A DNA stretch of 64,000 nt, taken from contig NZ_CP025030.1 of assembly GCF_002812705.1 (NCBI RefSeq), positions 4,340,001 to 4,404,000 of the forward strand. Reading direction: 5' to 3'. The notes below the pieces were generated by a model. It had not been told where the DNA came from. It saw nothing but the letters and a program-made list of their open reading frames with translations, and searched no databases. Positions 8,022-16,026 of the stretch are shown here, piece by piece. Numbering within the stretch: position 1 is the stretch's first letter; each line of letters opens with the position of its first letter. This DNA is from Achromobacter spanius (GTDB lineage: Bacteria > Pseudomonadota > Gammaproteobacteria > Burkholderiales > Burkholderiaceae_B). The position numbers and the translations under genes were made by a program.

Positions 8022-8974
8022 AGCCCTGTTCGATCTTCCGCGCGGTGCGCAGGGCCGGGTTCACCGGCGCGCTGCTCGCCTCGCTGTCCACTCTATTTTT
8101 TGCGCCGTCCACCACGTTCGCGGCCGACACCCGCCCAACCTTCACGCCGCCTTCCGCGGCCTCGTTGCCGGACACCGACTTCGGCAAGATCGTGCGTCAA
8201 GGCGAACAGATCTTCCTGCATACCCCGCAAATGGCGGGCAAGTTCGTGGGCAATAACCTGAACTGCGTCAGTTGCCATCTGGATGCCGGACGCAGGCCCG
8301 ATTCCGCGCCGATGTGGGCAGCCTACGTGCTCTACCCGGCCTACCGCGTGAAGAACGAACACGTCAACACGCTGGCCGAACGCCTGCAAGGCTGTTTTCG
8401 TTTCAGCATGAACGGCAAGGCCCCGGCGGCGGATGACCCGGTGCTGACCGCGTTGCAAAGCTATATGTTCTGGCTGGCCAGCAAGGCGCCCACGGGCGTA
8501 GTGTTGGAGGGCCAGGGCTACCGCAAACTGCCCGCGCCCGCGCAGAAGGCGGACTACGTGCGCGGCAGCGAGGTCTATGCGCAGTACTGCGCGGTATGCC
8601 ACGGGGCCCAAGGACAGGGTCAGAAGAATGGCAAGCACTGGGTGTTTCCGGCGCTGTGGGGCGCCGACTCGTTCAATTGGGGCGCCGGCATGCACCAGAT
8701 CGGCAACGCCGCCGGCTTCATCAAGGCCAACATGCCCTTGGGCCAGGCCGGCATGCTGAGCGATCAGGAAGCCTGGGACGTGGCCTACTTCATGAATGCG
8801 CACGAACGCCCGCAAGACCCGCGCTACAAAGAATCGGTTGCGGCAACGCGAGCCAAATACCATGACTCGGACGATTCCCTCTACGGCATCGAAGTCAATG
8901 GCCATCTGCTGGGTAGCGATGCCCCACCGCCGGGCGGCACGCTGATCCAGGCGAATGCCAAACCGGCGAGTTGA
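8018..8974 (+). CDS. tsdA: Dihaem cytochrome c, probable thiosulfate dehydrogenase TsdA
   Basis: Predicted periplasmic enzyme joining two thiosulfates into tetrathionate and passing two electrons to the upstream cytochrome. It has 318 residues, a signal peptide (cut near FAA, residue about 36) and two haem motifs, CVSCH (83-87) and CAVCH (191-195). The ERLQGCFRFSMNG segment contributes Cys126, matching the unusual cysteine haem ligand of TsdA. KANMP (Lys237, Met239) is at the place where TsdA enzymes switch Lys/Met ligands on haem 2. The start at 8018 overlaps the upstream stop; an in-frame start at 7853 would run through the tsdB coding region and delete the signal peptide logic. The ligand roles are by analogy, not shown. 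Confidence 0.75.
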   Translation: MKPCSIFRAVRRAGFTGALLASLSTLFFAPSTTFAADTRPTFTPPSAASLPDTDFGKIVRQGEQIFLHTPQMAGKFVGNNLNCVSCHLDAGRRPDSAPMWAAYVLYPAYRVKNEHVNTLAERLQGCFRFSMNGKAPAADDPVLTALQSYMFWLASKAPTGVVLEGQGYRKLPAPAQKADYVRGSEVYAQYCAVCHGAQGQGQKNGKHWVFPALWGADSFNWGAGMHQIGNAAGFIKANMPLGQAGMLSDQEAWDVAYFMNAHERPQDPRYKESVAATRAKYHDSDDSLYGIEVNGHLLGSDAPPPGGTLIQANAKPAS

Positions 8975-9003
8975 GTCGCGTCCACCCAAAGGACATGAAA
9001 AAA

Positions 9004-9044
9004 CACGCGGCGCGGCATCGGGTTTTCCCCTGCCGCACCGCGTG
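9004..9044. terminator. Long hairpin upstream of gmk
   Basis: CACGCGG/CCGCGTG outer (9004-9010, 9038-9044) and GCGGCA/TGCCGC inner (9012-9017, 9031-9036) pairings with one mismatch. It follows the tsdA stop and probably acts as its transcription or mRNA end, though the plus strand lacks a strong T-run. Confidence 0.5.
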
Positions 9045-9088
9045 ATTTGCTAGACTTCCGGTCTTAGCATCACACGCCGGTCATATTC

Positions 9089-9721
9089 ATGCACGCCAAT
9101 CCCGGAAACGTCTTCATGGTCGTCGCGCCCAGCGGCGCGGGCAAGTCCAGCCTGGTCAAGGCATTGCTCCAGCAAGACCCTTCCATCGAACTTTCCATTT
9201 CCTGCACCACGCGCGCGCCTCGGCCCGGCGAAGAAGATGGCCGTGAATACCGCTTCGTGTCCGCGGAAGACTTCAGGCAGATGCGCGACGGGCAAAATTT
9301 GCTGGAATGGGCCGAAGTGCATGGCAATTTCTACGGCACCCCACGCGACCGCATCGACACCGCCACGCGCGAAGGGCGCGACGTCCTGCTTGAAATCGAT
9401 TGGCAAGGCGCGCGCCAGGTAAAACAGCGTTTTCCGGGGGCAATCGGCATTTTCGTGCTGCCGCCGTCGATCGATGAACTGGAAAACCGCTTGAAGGCGC
9501 GCGGCCAGGACGCGCCGCAAGTGATCGCGCGCCGGCTGATGGCCGCGGGCGGTGAAATCGCCCACGCGCCAGAATGCGAATATGTTATTATTAATCAAGA
9601 ATTTAGCGTAGCCTTGTCGGAACTGATACAAATAGTCAGCGCCGCGCGGCTGCGTTTTTCGTCTCAGGCCGCCCGGCACGCTCAGTTGTTCTCACAACTT
9701 GGCATTCCCGCCGAGCACTGA
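9089..9721 (+). CDS. gmk: Guanylate kinase
   Basis: Essential cytosolic kinase converting GMP and ATP to GDP and ADP. It has 210 residues, the usual length. The P-loop [10 protein letters not shown] is at about residues 13-22, [19 protein letters not shown] is the GMP-binding region, and [16 protein letters not shown] and IFVLPPS are conserved core strands. It is the first gene of the classic gmk-rpoZ-spoT cluster, 45 bp before rpoZ. This grouping couples guanine nucleotide supply to the (p)ppGpp enzyme downstream. Confidence 0.96.
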   Translation: MHANPGNVFMVVAPSGAGKSSLVKALLQQDPSIELSISCTTRAPRPGEEDGREYRFVSAEDFRQMRDGQNLLEWAEVHGNFYGTPRDRIDTATREGRDVLLEIDWQGARQVKQRFPGAIGIFVLPPSIDELENRLKARGQDAPQVIARRLMAAGGEIAHAPECEYVIINQEFSVALSELIQIVSAARLRFSSQAARHAQLFSQLGIPAEH

Positions 9722-9766
9722 GCCGACTGCATTCTCCCCAATAATCCATCAGCACCAGGTGTCCTA

Positions 9767-9970
9767 ATGGCTCGCATTACCGTCGAAGACTGTCTGAATC
9801 AAATCCCCAACCGTTTCAAGCTCACGCTGGCCGCGACGTACCGCGCCCGCGAGTTGGCGCAAGGCCATGCCCCGCGCCTGGACAGCAAAGACAAGCCCAC
9901 GGTCACTGCACTGCGCGAAATCGCGGGCGGCCTAACCGGCGTGGAAATGCTGCGTAAAGTTCCCACCTGA
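9767..9970 (+). CDS. rpoZ: RNA polymerase omega subunit
   Basis: A small (67 residues) subunit that helps assemble core RNA polymerase and, in proteobacteria, forms part of a ppGpp site. The N-terminus [19 protein letters not shown] and the RARELAQG helix are the conserved omega signature. It is shorter than the 91-residue E. coli protein, as is normal in betaproteobacteria. It lies between gmk and spoT. Confidence 0.96.
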   Translation: MARITVEDCLNQIPNRFKLTLAATYRARELAQGHAPRLDSKDKPTVTALREIAGGLTGVEMLRKVPT

Positions 9971-9992
9971 TACTCTCCGGGGGGCGGCAAGT

Positions 9993-12287
9993 ATGGCTTT
10001 TCCCGGGCTGAAGTACGCTTCATCTGGTCTGCTTGCCGCGCTACGTGCCGGCTCCCGTCTTGGGCGCCGCACGGGTAAGAAAAGCAAGAACCTCGCTACG
10101 CCACCGTCTGTCGCTGCGCAAGAAGCGGCGGACGCAACCGCTTCGCCGGTTGCTTCGCTGGCACCGCTGACCGAAATCATCGGCAGCTATCTCGATCCCA
10201 AAGATGTAGAACGTGTGCGCGAAGCCTATCGCTTCGCAGATCAGGCGCACCTGGGCCAATTCCGCGCCAGCGGGTCGCCCTACATTTCGCACCCGATCGC
10301 CGTCACTGAAATCTGCGCAGGCTGGAAGCTCGACGTCAACGCGTTGTCGGCCGCCCTGCTGCATGACGTGATGGAAGACCAGGGCATCGCCAAGCACGAG
10401 CTTGCCGAACGCTTTGGCCCTGAAGTCGCCGAGCTGGTTGATGGCCTGTCCAAACTGGACCGCCTGGACTTCGCCACGAAGGCCGAACAACAAGCCGAAA
10501 GTTTCCGCAAGATGCTGCTAGCGATGGCGCGCGACGTGCGCGTCATTCTCATCAAGCTGGCCGACCGCTTGCACAACATGCGCACGCTGGACGCGGTCAA
10601 CCCCGAGAAGCGCCGACGCATCGCCCGCGAGACGCTGGATATCTATGCGCCCATTGCGCATCGCCTGGGCCTGAACCTGCTGTTTCGCGAACTGCAGGAC
10701 CTATGCTTCGCGGCCATGTACCCGAACCGCTATCAGGTGCTGTACAAGGCGGTGCTGGCCGCGCGCGGCAATCGCCGCGAAGTCATTACGAAGATTGCCG
10801 ATTCAGTGCGGGCCTCGCTGCCCGCCGCCGGTATCGAAGCCGAAGTCACGGGCCGCGAGAAAACGCTTTATGGCATCTACCGCAAGATGGTGGACCAGAA
10901 GAAATCGTTTTCCGACGTACTCGACATCTATGGCTTTCGCGTCATCGTGCACACCCTGCCCGAGTGCTATCTGGCGCTGGGCACGCTGCACCAGCTCTAT
11001 CGACCCGTTCCCGGCAAGTTCAAGGACTACATCGCCATCCCGAAGGTGAACGGCTATCAGTCCTTGCACACGACGCTGGTCGGCCCCTACGGCACGCCGG
11101 TGGAATTCCAGTTCCGCACGCGCGACATGCATCACGTGGCCGAAGAAGGCGTGGCGTCGCACTGGCTGTACAAGGGCGCCGACCTGACGCTGAACGACCT
11201 GCAAAAGCGCACCCATCAATGGCTGCAATCGCTGCTGGATATTCAAAGCCAGACGGGTGATTCCGGCGAATTCCTTGAACACGTCAAGGTGGATCTGTTC
11301 CCGGATGCGGTCTACGTGTTCACGCCGCGCGGCAAGATCATTTCGCTGCCACGCGGCGCTACGCCCGTGGACTTCGCCTACGCCATCCATACCGACATCG
11401 GCAACCAGGCCGTGGCGGCCAAGGTCAACGGCGAGTTCGTTCCGCTGCGCACCGAGCTCAACAGCGGCGACACGGTGGAAATCGTCACGTCACCCGCCTC
11501 GCGCCCCAATGCGCAGTGGCTCAATTACGTACGCACCGGCCGCGCTCGCTCTGAAATCCGGCACTACCTGCGCACCGTCAAGTACGAAGAATCGGTGGCG
11601 TTCGGCGAACGCTTGCTGAGCCAGGCCTTGCAAGAATTGCACATGCCGATGCCGGCCACCGATGACCCCGCGTGGCAGAAGTTGGCGCGCAGCACCGGCG
11701 CCAGTTCGCGCGAGGAAATCCTTGCCGATATCGGCCTGGGTAAGCGTCTGGCCGCCGTTGTCGCACGCCGGTTTGCGCCCGAACACCAATTGGTCGCCAC
11801 CACTGCGGCGGCGGTGGACGAGCTGACTTCCGCGCGTAGCGCCCCCATCCTGATCCAAGGCAACGAAGGCCAGGCCGTGCAGTTGGCGCCGTGTTGCGGT
11901 CCGCTGCCGGGCGACCCGATTGTGGCGGGCATGCGCATGGGTCATGGGCTGGTGGTACACACCGCCGACTGCCCGGTGGCCATGCGCCAGCGCCTGCGCG
12001 AACCCGAACGTTGGATCAACGTCGCCTGGGACGCCCACACCGCGAAGCACCTGGCCACGCGCCTGGACATCATCACCCGCAACGAGCGCGGCGTATTGGG
12101 CCGGCTGGCGGCGGAAGTTACCGCGGCCGACGCCAACATCATGCACGTGACGATGCACGACGATGCGGTCTCCACGGTGTCGTTGCACCTGACCATTCAG
12201 GTCGACAGCCGCAAGCACCTGGCCCAGGTCATCCGCGCCATTCGGCACGTGCCGCAGGTGCAGAAGATCGTTCGGGTGAAAGGCTGA
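9993..12287 (+). CDS. spoT: Bifunctional (p)ppGpp synthetase/hydrolase
   Basis: Stringent-response enzyme making and degrading (p)ppGpp. It has 764 residues. The N-terminal HD hydrolase domain keeps an intact HDVMED (residues 124-129), so hydrolysis should be active. The synthetase domain follows with GREKTLYGIYRKM (from 287) and DIYGFRVIV. A TGS domain (VYVFTPRGKIISLPRGATPVDFAYAIHTDIG) and a C-terminal ACT domain (TRNERGVLGRLAAEVTAADANI) complete the long RSH architecture. An intact HD site points to a SpoT-like bifunctional enzyme, not the hydrolysis-dead RelA. It ends just before a strong terminator. Confidence 0.95.
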   Translation: MAFPGLKYASSGLLAALRAGSRLGRRTGKKSKNLATPPSVAAQEAADATASPVASLAPLTEIIGSYLDPKDVERVREAYRFADQAHLGQFRASGSPYISHPIAVTEICAGWKLDVNALSAALLHDVMEDQGIAKHELAERFGPEVAELVDGLSKLDRLDFATKAEQQAESFRKMLLAMARDVRVILIKLADRLHNMRTLDAVNPEKRRRIARETLDIYAPIAHRLGLNLLFRELQDLCFAAMYPNRYQVLYKAVLAARGNRREVITKIADSVRASLPAAGIEAEVTGREKTLYGIYRKMVDQKKSFSDVLDIYGFRVIVHTLPECYLALGTLHQLYRPVPGKFKDYIAIPKVNGYQSLHTTLVGPYGTPVEFQFRTRDMHHVAEEGVASHWLYKGADLTLNDLQKRTHQWLQSLLDIQSQTGDSGEFLEHVKVDLFPDAVYVFTPRGKIISLPRGATPVDFAYAIHTDIGNQAVAAKVNGEFVPLRTELNSGDTVEIVTSPASRPNAQWLNYVRTGRARSEIRHYLRTVKYEESVAFGERLLSQALQELHMPMPATDDPAWQKLARSTGASSREEILADIGLGKRLAAVVARRFAPEHQLVATTAAAVDELTSARSAPILIQGNEGQAVQLAPCCGPLPGDPIVAGMRMGHGLVVHTADCPVAMRQRLREPERWINVAWDAHTAKHLATRLDIITRNERGVLGRLAAEVTAADANIMHVTMHDDAVSTVSLHLTIQVDSRKHLAQVIRAIRHVPQVQKIVRVKG

Positions 12288-12318
12288 CGCCATTTCGTCA
12301 CGCCCCATCGCGGGGCAC

Positions 12319-12348
12319 AAAAAAAACCAGCAGCATGCTGGTTTTTTT
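12319..12348. terminator. Bidirectional terminator between spoT and glnQ
   Basis: Stem AACCAGCA/TGCTGGTT is flanked by a run of A's on one side and T's on the other, serving the convergent spoT and glnHPQ transcripts. Confidence 0.9.
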
Positions 12349-12369
12349 ACGCCATGAGTGAATCGCGCC

Positions 12370-13098
12370 TCACTTCACGTGCTGCAGGAAATCCTTCAAA
12401 CGCTGGCTGGGCGGGTTGCTCAGTAGTTCAGCCGGTGGCCCATCGTGCGCGATTTTTCCCGCGTCGATGAAGATAAGCCGGCTGCCGACCTTGCGCGCGA
12501 ATTCCATTTCGTGGGTCACGACCACCATCGTCATGCCCTCCTCCGCCAGGTCCCGCATCACCTTCAGCACTTCGTGACGCAGTTCCGGGTCGAGCGCCGA
12601 GGTGGGCTCGTCGAACAACATCAGCTTGGGCTTGATGGCCAGGGCGCGGGCAATGGCCACGCGCTGTTGCTGACCACCGGACAGCTCCGCCGGGTAGTGA
12701 TGCATGCGCTCAGCAAGGCCCACCTTGTCCAGCAATGCCTCGGCCAGCTCGCGTGCTTCGCCGCGCGGCTGGCCCCGCGTATGCACGGGGCCGAACATGA
12801 CGTTTTCCAGCGCGGTCATCTGTGGGAACAGGTTGAACTGCTGGAACACCATGCCGGCCTCGCGGCGAATCTCGCGCACCTGCGCCGTATCGCCCTTGAC
12901 GCTCAGGCCATCCACCAGCAAGTCACCGCCGTTGATGGTTTCCAGCACATTGATGCATCGCAGGAAAGTGGACTTGCCGGAACCCGACGGACCCACCACC
13001 ACTACAACCTCACCCGCGTCGATGTTCAGCGATATGTCGTCCAGCACCATGGATTCGCCGAAGTGCTTGGTGACGTTATGGAATTCGACCATGCTCAT
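12370..13098 (-). CDS. glnQ: Glutamine ABC transporter ATP-binding protein
   Basis: Cytoplasmic ATPase of the polar amino acid importer family. It has 242 residues: Walker [10 protein letters not shown] (about residues 36-44), Q-loop [12 protein letters not shown], signature LSGGQQQR, Walker [16 protein letters not shown] and switch His in [13 protein letters not shown]. It overlaps glnP by 4 bp and is the last gene of glnH-glnP-glnQ. The symbol rests mainly on the adjoining GlnH-like binding protein. Confidence 0.92.
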   Translation of the reverse strand: MSMVEFHNVTKHFGESMVLDDISLNIDAGEVVVVVGPSGSGKSTFLRCINVLETINGGDLLVDGLSVKGDTAQVREIRREAGMVFQQFNLFPQMTALENVMFGPVHTRGQPRGEARELAEALLDKVGLAERMHHYPAELSGGQQQRVAIARALAIKPKLMLFDEPTSALDPELRHEVLKVMRDLAEEGMTMVVVTHEMEFARKVGSRLIFIDAGKIAHDGPPAELLSNPPSQRLKDFLQHVK

Positions 13099-13751
13099 AA
13101 TATGCGCATCCTTCTTTCCACCAGGTGCAGGCTCAGCGCCATCAGCCCGGTCAGGATCAGGTAGACGATCGCGACAGCGGACCAGATTTCAACGGCGCGG
13201 AAGTTACTGGCCATGATCTCTTGGCCCTGGCGTGTCAGTTCGGCCACGCCGATCACGATGAACAGCGATGAATCCTTCAAGCTGATGATGCACTGGTTGC
13301 CCAGCGGCGGGATCATGCGGCGAAACGCCACGGGCCCGATGATGTGGAACAAGATCTTGTGGAACGGCAAGCCCATTGCCTGCCCGGCTTCCTTCAGCCC
13401 CTTGTGCACGGACAGCAGCGCACCCCGCACAATTTCAGAGATGTAGGCGCCCGAGTTGATGATCAGGGTGACGATGGCCGCCCATTCGGCATCTACCCGG
13501 ATATCAGCCAACAGCGGCAAGGCGAAGTAGATGAACATCACCTGCACAACGATCGGCGTGCCGCGGATGACGGCCACATAGACCTGTGCGATCGCCGACA
13601 GGACCGGGTGGCCGTAAGCACGGGTCACGCCAGACAACGCCCCCAGCAGGAAACCGCCAACCAAGCCCCAGAACGTGATCTTGATGGTCATCAGCGTACC
13701 CTCAAGCAGATTGGGTATCGCGTCTTGAATTACTGCCCAGTCAAATTCCAC
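13095..13751 (-). CDS. glnP: Glutamine ABC transporter permease
   Basis: Inner-membrane subunit of 218 residues with the polar amino acid permease topology. It has the HisM/GlnP-like loop [43 protein letters not shown], the EAA motif that contacts the ATPase. The N-terminus [26 protein letters not shown] resembles E. coli GlnP. It lies 97 bp downstream of glnH and is translationally coupled to glnQ. Confidence 0.92.
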   Translation of the reverse strand: MEFDWAVIQDAIPNLLEGTLMTIKITFWGLVGGFLLGALSGVTRAYGHPVLSAIAQVYVAVIRGTPIVVQVMFIYFALPLLADIRVDAEWAAIVTLIINSGAYISEIVRGALLSVHKGLKEAGQAMGLPFHKILFHIIGPVAFRRMIPPLGNQCIISLKDSSLFIVIGVAELTRQGQEIMASNFRAVEIWSAVAIVYLILTGLMALSLHLVERRMRIL

Positions 13752-13848
13752 GGTAGTCCCCCCAAGGCGCCGTCGCGCGCCGCATCATCGAAGCGCCGCC
13801 CGCAGACTTCATTGCGGACGGCGCCCAAAGCAATGCCATGCCCAGCGC

Positions 13849-14601
13849 TTACGGCTTCTTGCCGAACCACTTTTCATAGATGGCGTCGTACTGGCCGTTG
13901 GCTTTCAACGTGGCCAAGGCCTTGTTCACCTGCGGGACCAGATCGCTGCCCTTGGGGAAGGCGATGCCGTAGAAGTCACCGCTCTTGACGGAACCGATCA
14001 CCTTCACGCGGCCCTTGCCTGCCGTGTTGGCGTAGTACTGAACATTCGGCGTGTCATGCACGGCGGCGTCCACGCGGCCCGTGGCCAGTTCAAGATAGGC
14101 GTTGTCGATGTTGGGGAACAGCTTGAGCTTGGCGTCCGGCACCTGGGCTTTCAGGAAGTCCACGGTGGCGGTGCCGGTCTTGACGGCAACGGTCTTGCCG
14201 GCGAGGGACTTGGCGTCCTTGATATCGGTGTTCTTGTCGCTGACCAGAATGGCCAGGCCGCTTTCATAGTAGGGATCCGAGAAGTCGATGACCTTCTTGC
14301 GGTCGTCTCGAATCGTGATGCCCGCGAGCGCGGCGTCGATGTTCTTCGTTTGCAGGCCCGGAATGATGCCGTTGAAATCCATCGGCTGAAGCTTGTACTT
14401 CAGGTTGAGTTCCTTGGCGATGGCGGCCCAGAGATCCACATCAAAGCCCACATAGGTATTACCCTGCTTGAACTCGAACGGCACGAAAGCGGTATCGGTG
14501 GCCACCACCAATTCCTTGCCCTGGGCTTGCGCGCCGGACACGGCGCCGAACATGGCCACGGACAGGCCGACCAAGGCGGCGGCGACTTTACGTTTGATCA
14601 T
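13849..14601 (-). CDS. glnH: Glutamine-binding periplasmic protein
   Basis: Solute-binding component of 250 residues with a signal peptide cut after AQA (residue about 27). The mature start [18 protein letters not shown], the segment [14 protein letters not shown] and [12 protein letters not shown] match E. coli GlnH almost word for word, as do [15 protein letters not shown] and [10 protein letters not shown]. The start at 14601 was chosen because GAGGAGA lies just upstream and it gives a proper signal peptide; the longer frame to 14715 does not. It is the promoter-proximal gene of the operon, divergent from the C45 peptidase gene. Confidence 0.93.
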   Translation of the reverse strand: MIKRKVAAALVGLSVAMFGAVSGAQAQGKELVVATDTAFVPFEFKQGNTYVGFDVDLWAAIAKELNLKYKLQPMDFNGIIPGLQTKNIDAALAGITIRDDRKKVIDFSDPYYESGLAILVSDKNTDIKDAKSLAGKTVAVKTGTATVDFLKAQVPDAKLKLFPNIDNAYLELATGRVDAAVHDTPNVQYYANTAGKGRVKVIGSVKSGDFYGIAFPKGSDLVPQVNKALATLKANGQYDAIYEKWFGKKP

Positions 14602-14766
14602 GAAACTCTCCTCTTGGGGACCGTCGGCTCCCCGGGTTGTTGTAGGGGCATGATTCCTGGCTGCGCCGGGATCTCCGGCGCTGCTTATCGGCGATCTTAA
14701 CGCATCCGTCCCCACCCGGCAGAGCTTAGAAAAATTACAATCCGCATGTCACCCCGGAGAATCCCC

Positions 14767-15801
14767 ATGCCCTACAAGTATGTACGCATAGCCGGAAACC
14801 GGCGCGAAGTTGGCCAGGCGCTGGGCAAGTTGGCACGCCCGATGATGTCGGCGTACCTGAATCAAAGCAGCACTTGGGAAGCCCTGCGGCGCTGGCGTGA
14901 CCACCCCTATGTGGATGAACTGGGCCAGCAGGCCCGGGCAGCGTTGCCGCAGATATGGGAAGAGATTGAAGGGCTGGCCGACGGCCTGCGCATGCCTGTG
15001 AAAGACGTGCTGCTATGGAATTGCCGTGGCGACTTGCTGCACAGCACCACCGACGGCTGCACGTCCGTCGCGCTGAAAGGCGCAGACGGCACCCGCTGGA
15101 TCGGGCATAACGAAGACGGCGACCCCTACTTGTATGGGCGCTGCCCCCTGGTTGATGTGGCCCTGGACGACGCGCCCGGCTATGTCAGCTTCTACTACCC
15201 GGGTTCGTTGCCGGGGCATACCTTCGGCGCCAATCGGGCAGGCCTGGTGCAAACCATCAATAACCTGCGCACCCGATTGCGCCAACCGGGCGTGCCACGC
15301 ATGTTTCTGGCCCGCGCGGTGCTGGACTGTTCCACGCTGGATGAGGCCGTCGCCCTGCTTCAAGACCTGCCGCATTCCGGCGGCTTTCACCATCTGCTGG
15401 GTAGCGCAACGGACCCCCGGCTGATCAGCGCCGAGGCGGCGCCGGGTCTGGTGTCCACCATGGATATCGGCACGCGCTACGGCCATGCCAACCATATGGT
15501 CCATGCCAAAGCGCGCGACCAGCCGCAAGTGATTACGGAATCATCGCGCGACCGGCAAAACCGGATCGAGGGGATCGTGGATGGCTGGTCACCTGAAACC
15601 GGCAGCGCGGACATGCTGGCCGCACTGCACGAGACGCTGGGCGCCCTGCCTATCTTGCGGACCGACGCGGCCGATCCGGATGGTGAAAATACCTTGGCAA
15701 CCGCGATGTTTGAAATCCGCGACGACGAGGTCACGTTGCGAGTCTATGACCGCAGAAAGATGGCGGACATTGCGCTGGATGTAATGTCGGAACCGGACTA
15801 G
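14767..15801 (+). CDS. C45 family autoproteolytic acyltransferase/hydrolase
   Basis: Ntn-hydrolase related to isopenicillin-N acyltransferase and bile-acid-hydrolase-like amidases. It has 344 residues from the ATG at 14767, preferred over 14746 because CGGAGA lies at proper distance. The expected self-cleavage site is TDGCTS, making Cys98 the new N-terminal nucleophile; WIGHNEDGDP, FYYPGSLPGHTFGAN and GLVQTINNLR are further family blocks. No export signal is seen, so it is probably cytosolic. It lies divergent to glnHPQ. It may release an amino acid or amine from an N-acylated compound; the substrate is unknown. Confidence 0.8.
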   Translation: MPYKYVRIAGNRREVGQALGKLARPMMSAYLNQSSTWEALRRWRDHPYVDELGQQARAALPQIWEEIEGLADGLRMPVKDVLLWNCRGDLLHSTTDGCTSVALKGADGTRWIGHNEDGDPYLYGRCPLVDVALDDAPGYVSFYYPGSLPGHTFGANRAGLVQTINNLRTRLRQPGVPRMFLARAVLDCSTLDEAVALLQDLPHSGGFHHLLGSATDPRLISAEAAPGLVSTMDIGTRYGHANHMVHAKARDQPQVITESSRDRQNRIEGIVDGWSPETGSADMLAALHETLGALPILRTDAADPDGENTLATAMFEIRDDEVTLRVYDRRKMADIALDVMSEPD

Positions 15802-15814
15802 CCGGGGGTGATGG

Positions 15815-15993
15815 GTAGGATGGGTAAAGCGCGCACCGTCCTGGAACAGGGAATGGATATTGAATGCGCGCAACCCATCAAGCGGTGGTGGGCTTGGGGC
15901 CAACTCAGCCACAGAGCCACCGTTGCACGATGGGTTGCGCGCGTTGTACGTCGGGTTCTTGCCCCCGGAGTTCGCGCGCTTCACCCATCCTAC
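15815..15993. repeat. Nested palindromic REP/BIME-like element
   Basis: The outer arms 15815-15834 (GTAGGATGGGTAAAGCGCGC) and 15974-15993 are inverted repeats with 19 of 20 matches. The inner arms 15866-15879 and 15929-15942 are a perfect 14-bp inverted repeat of the related core GATGGGTTGCGCGC. The result is two palindromic units facing each other across 179 bp. Similar GGATGGGT...GCGC palindromes are interspersed in many proteobacterial genomes. Confidence 0.75.
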
Positions 15994-16026
15994 GACCTGC
16001 CTATTTTGTGCACCGAGGCGATACCA

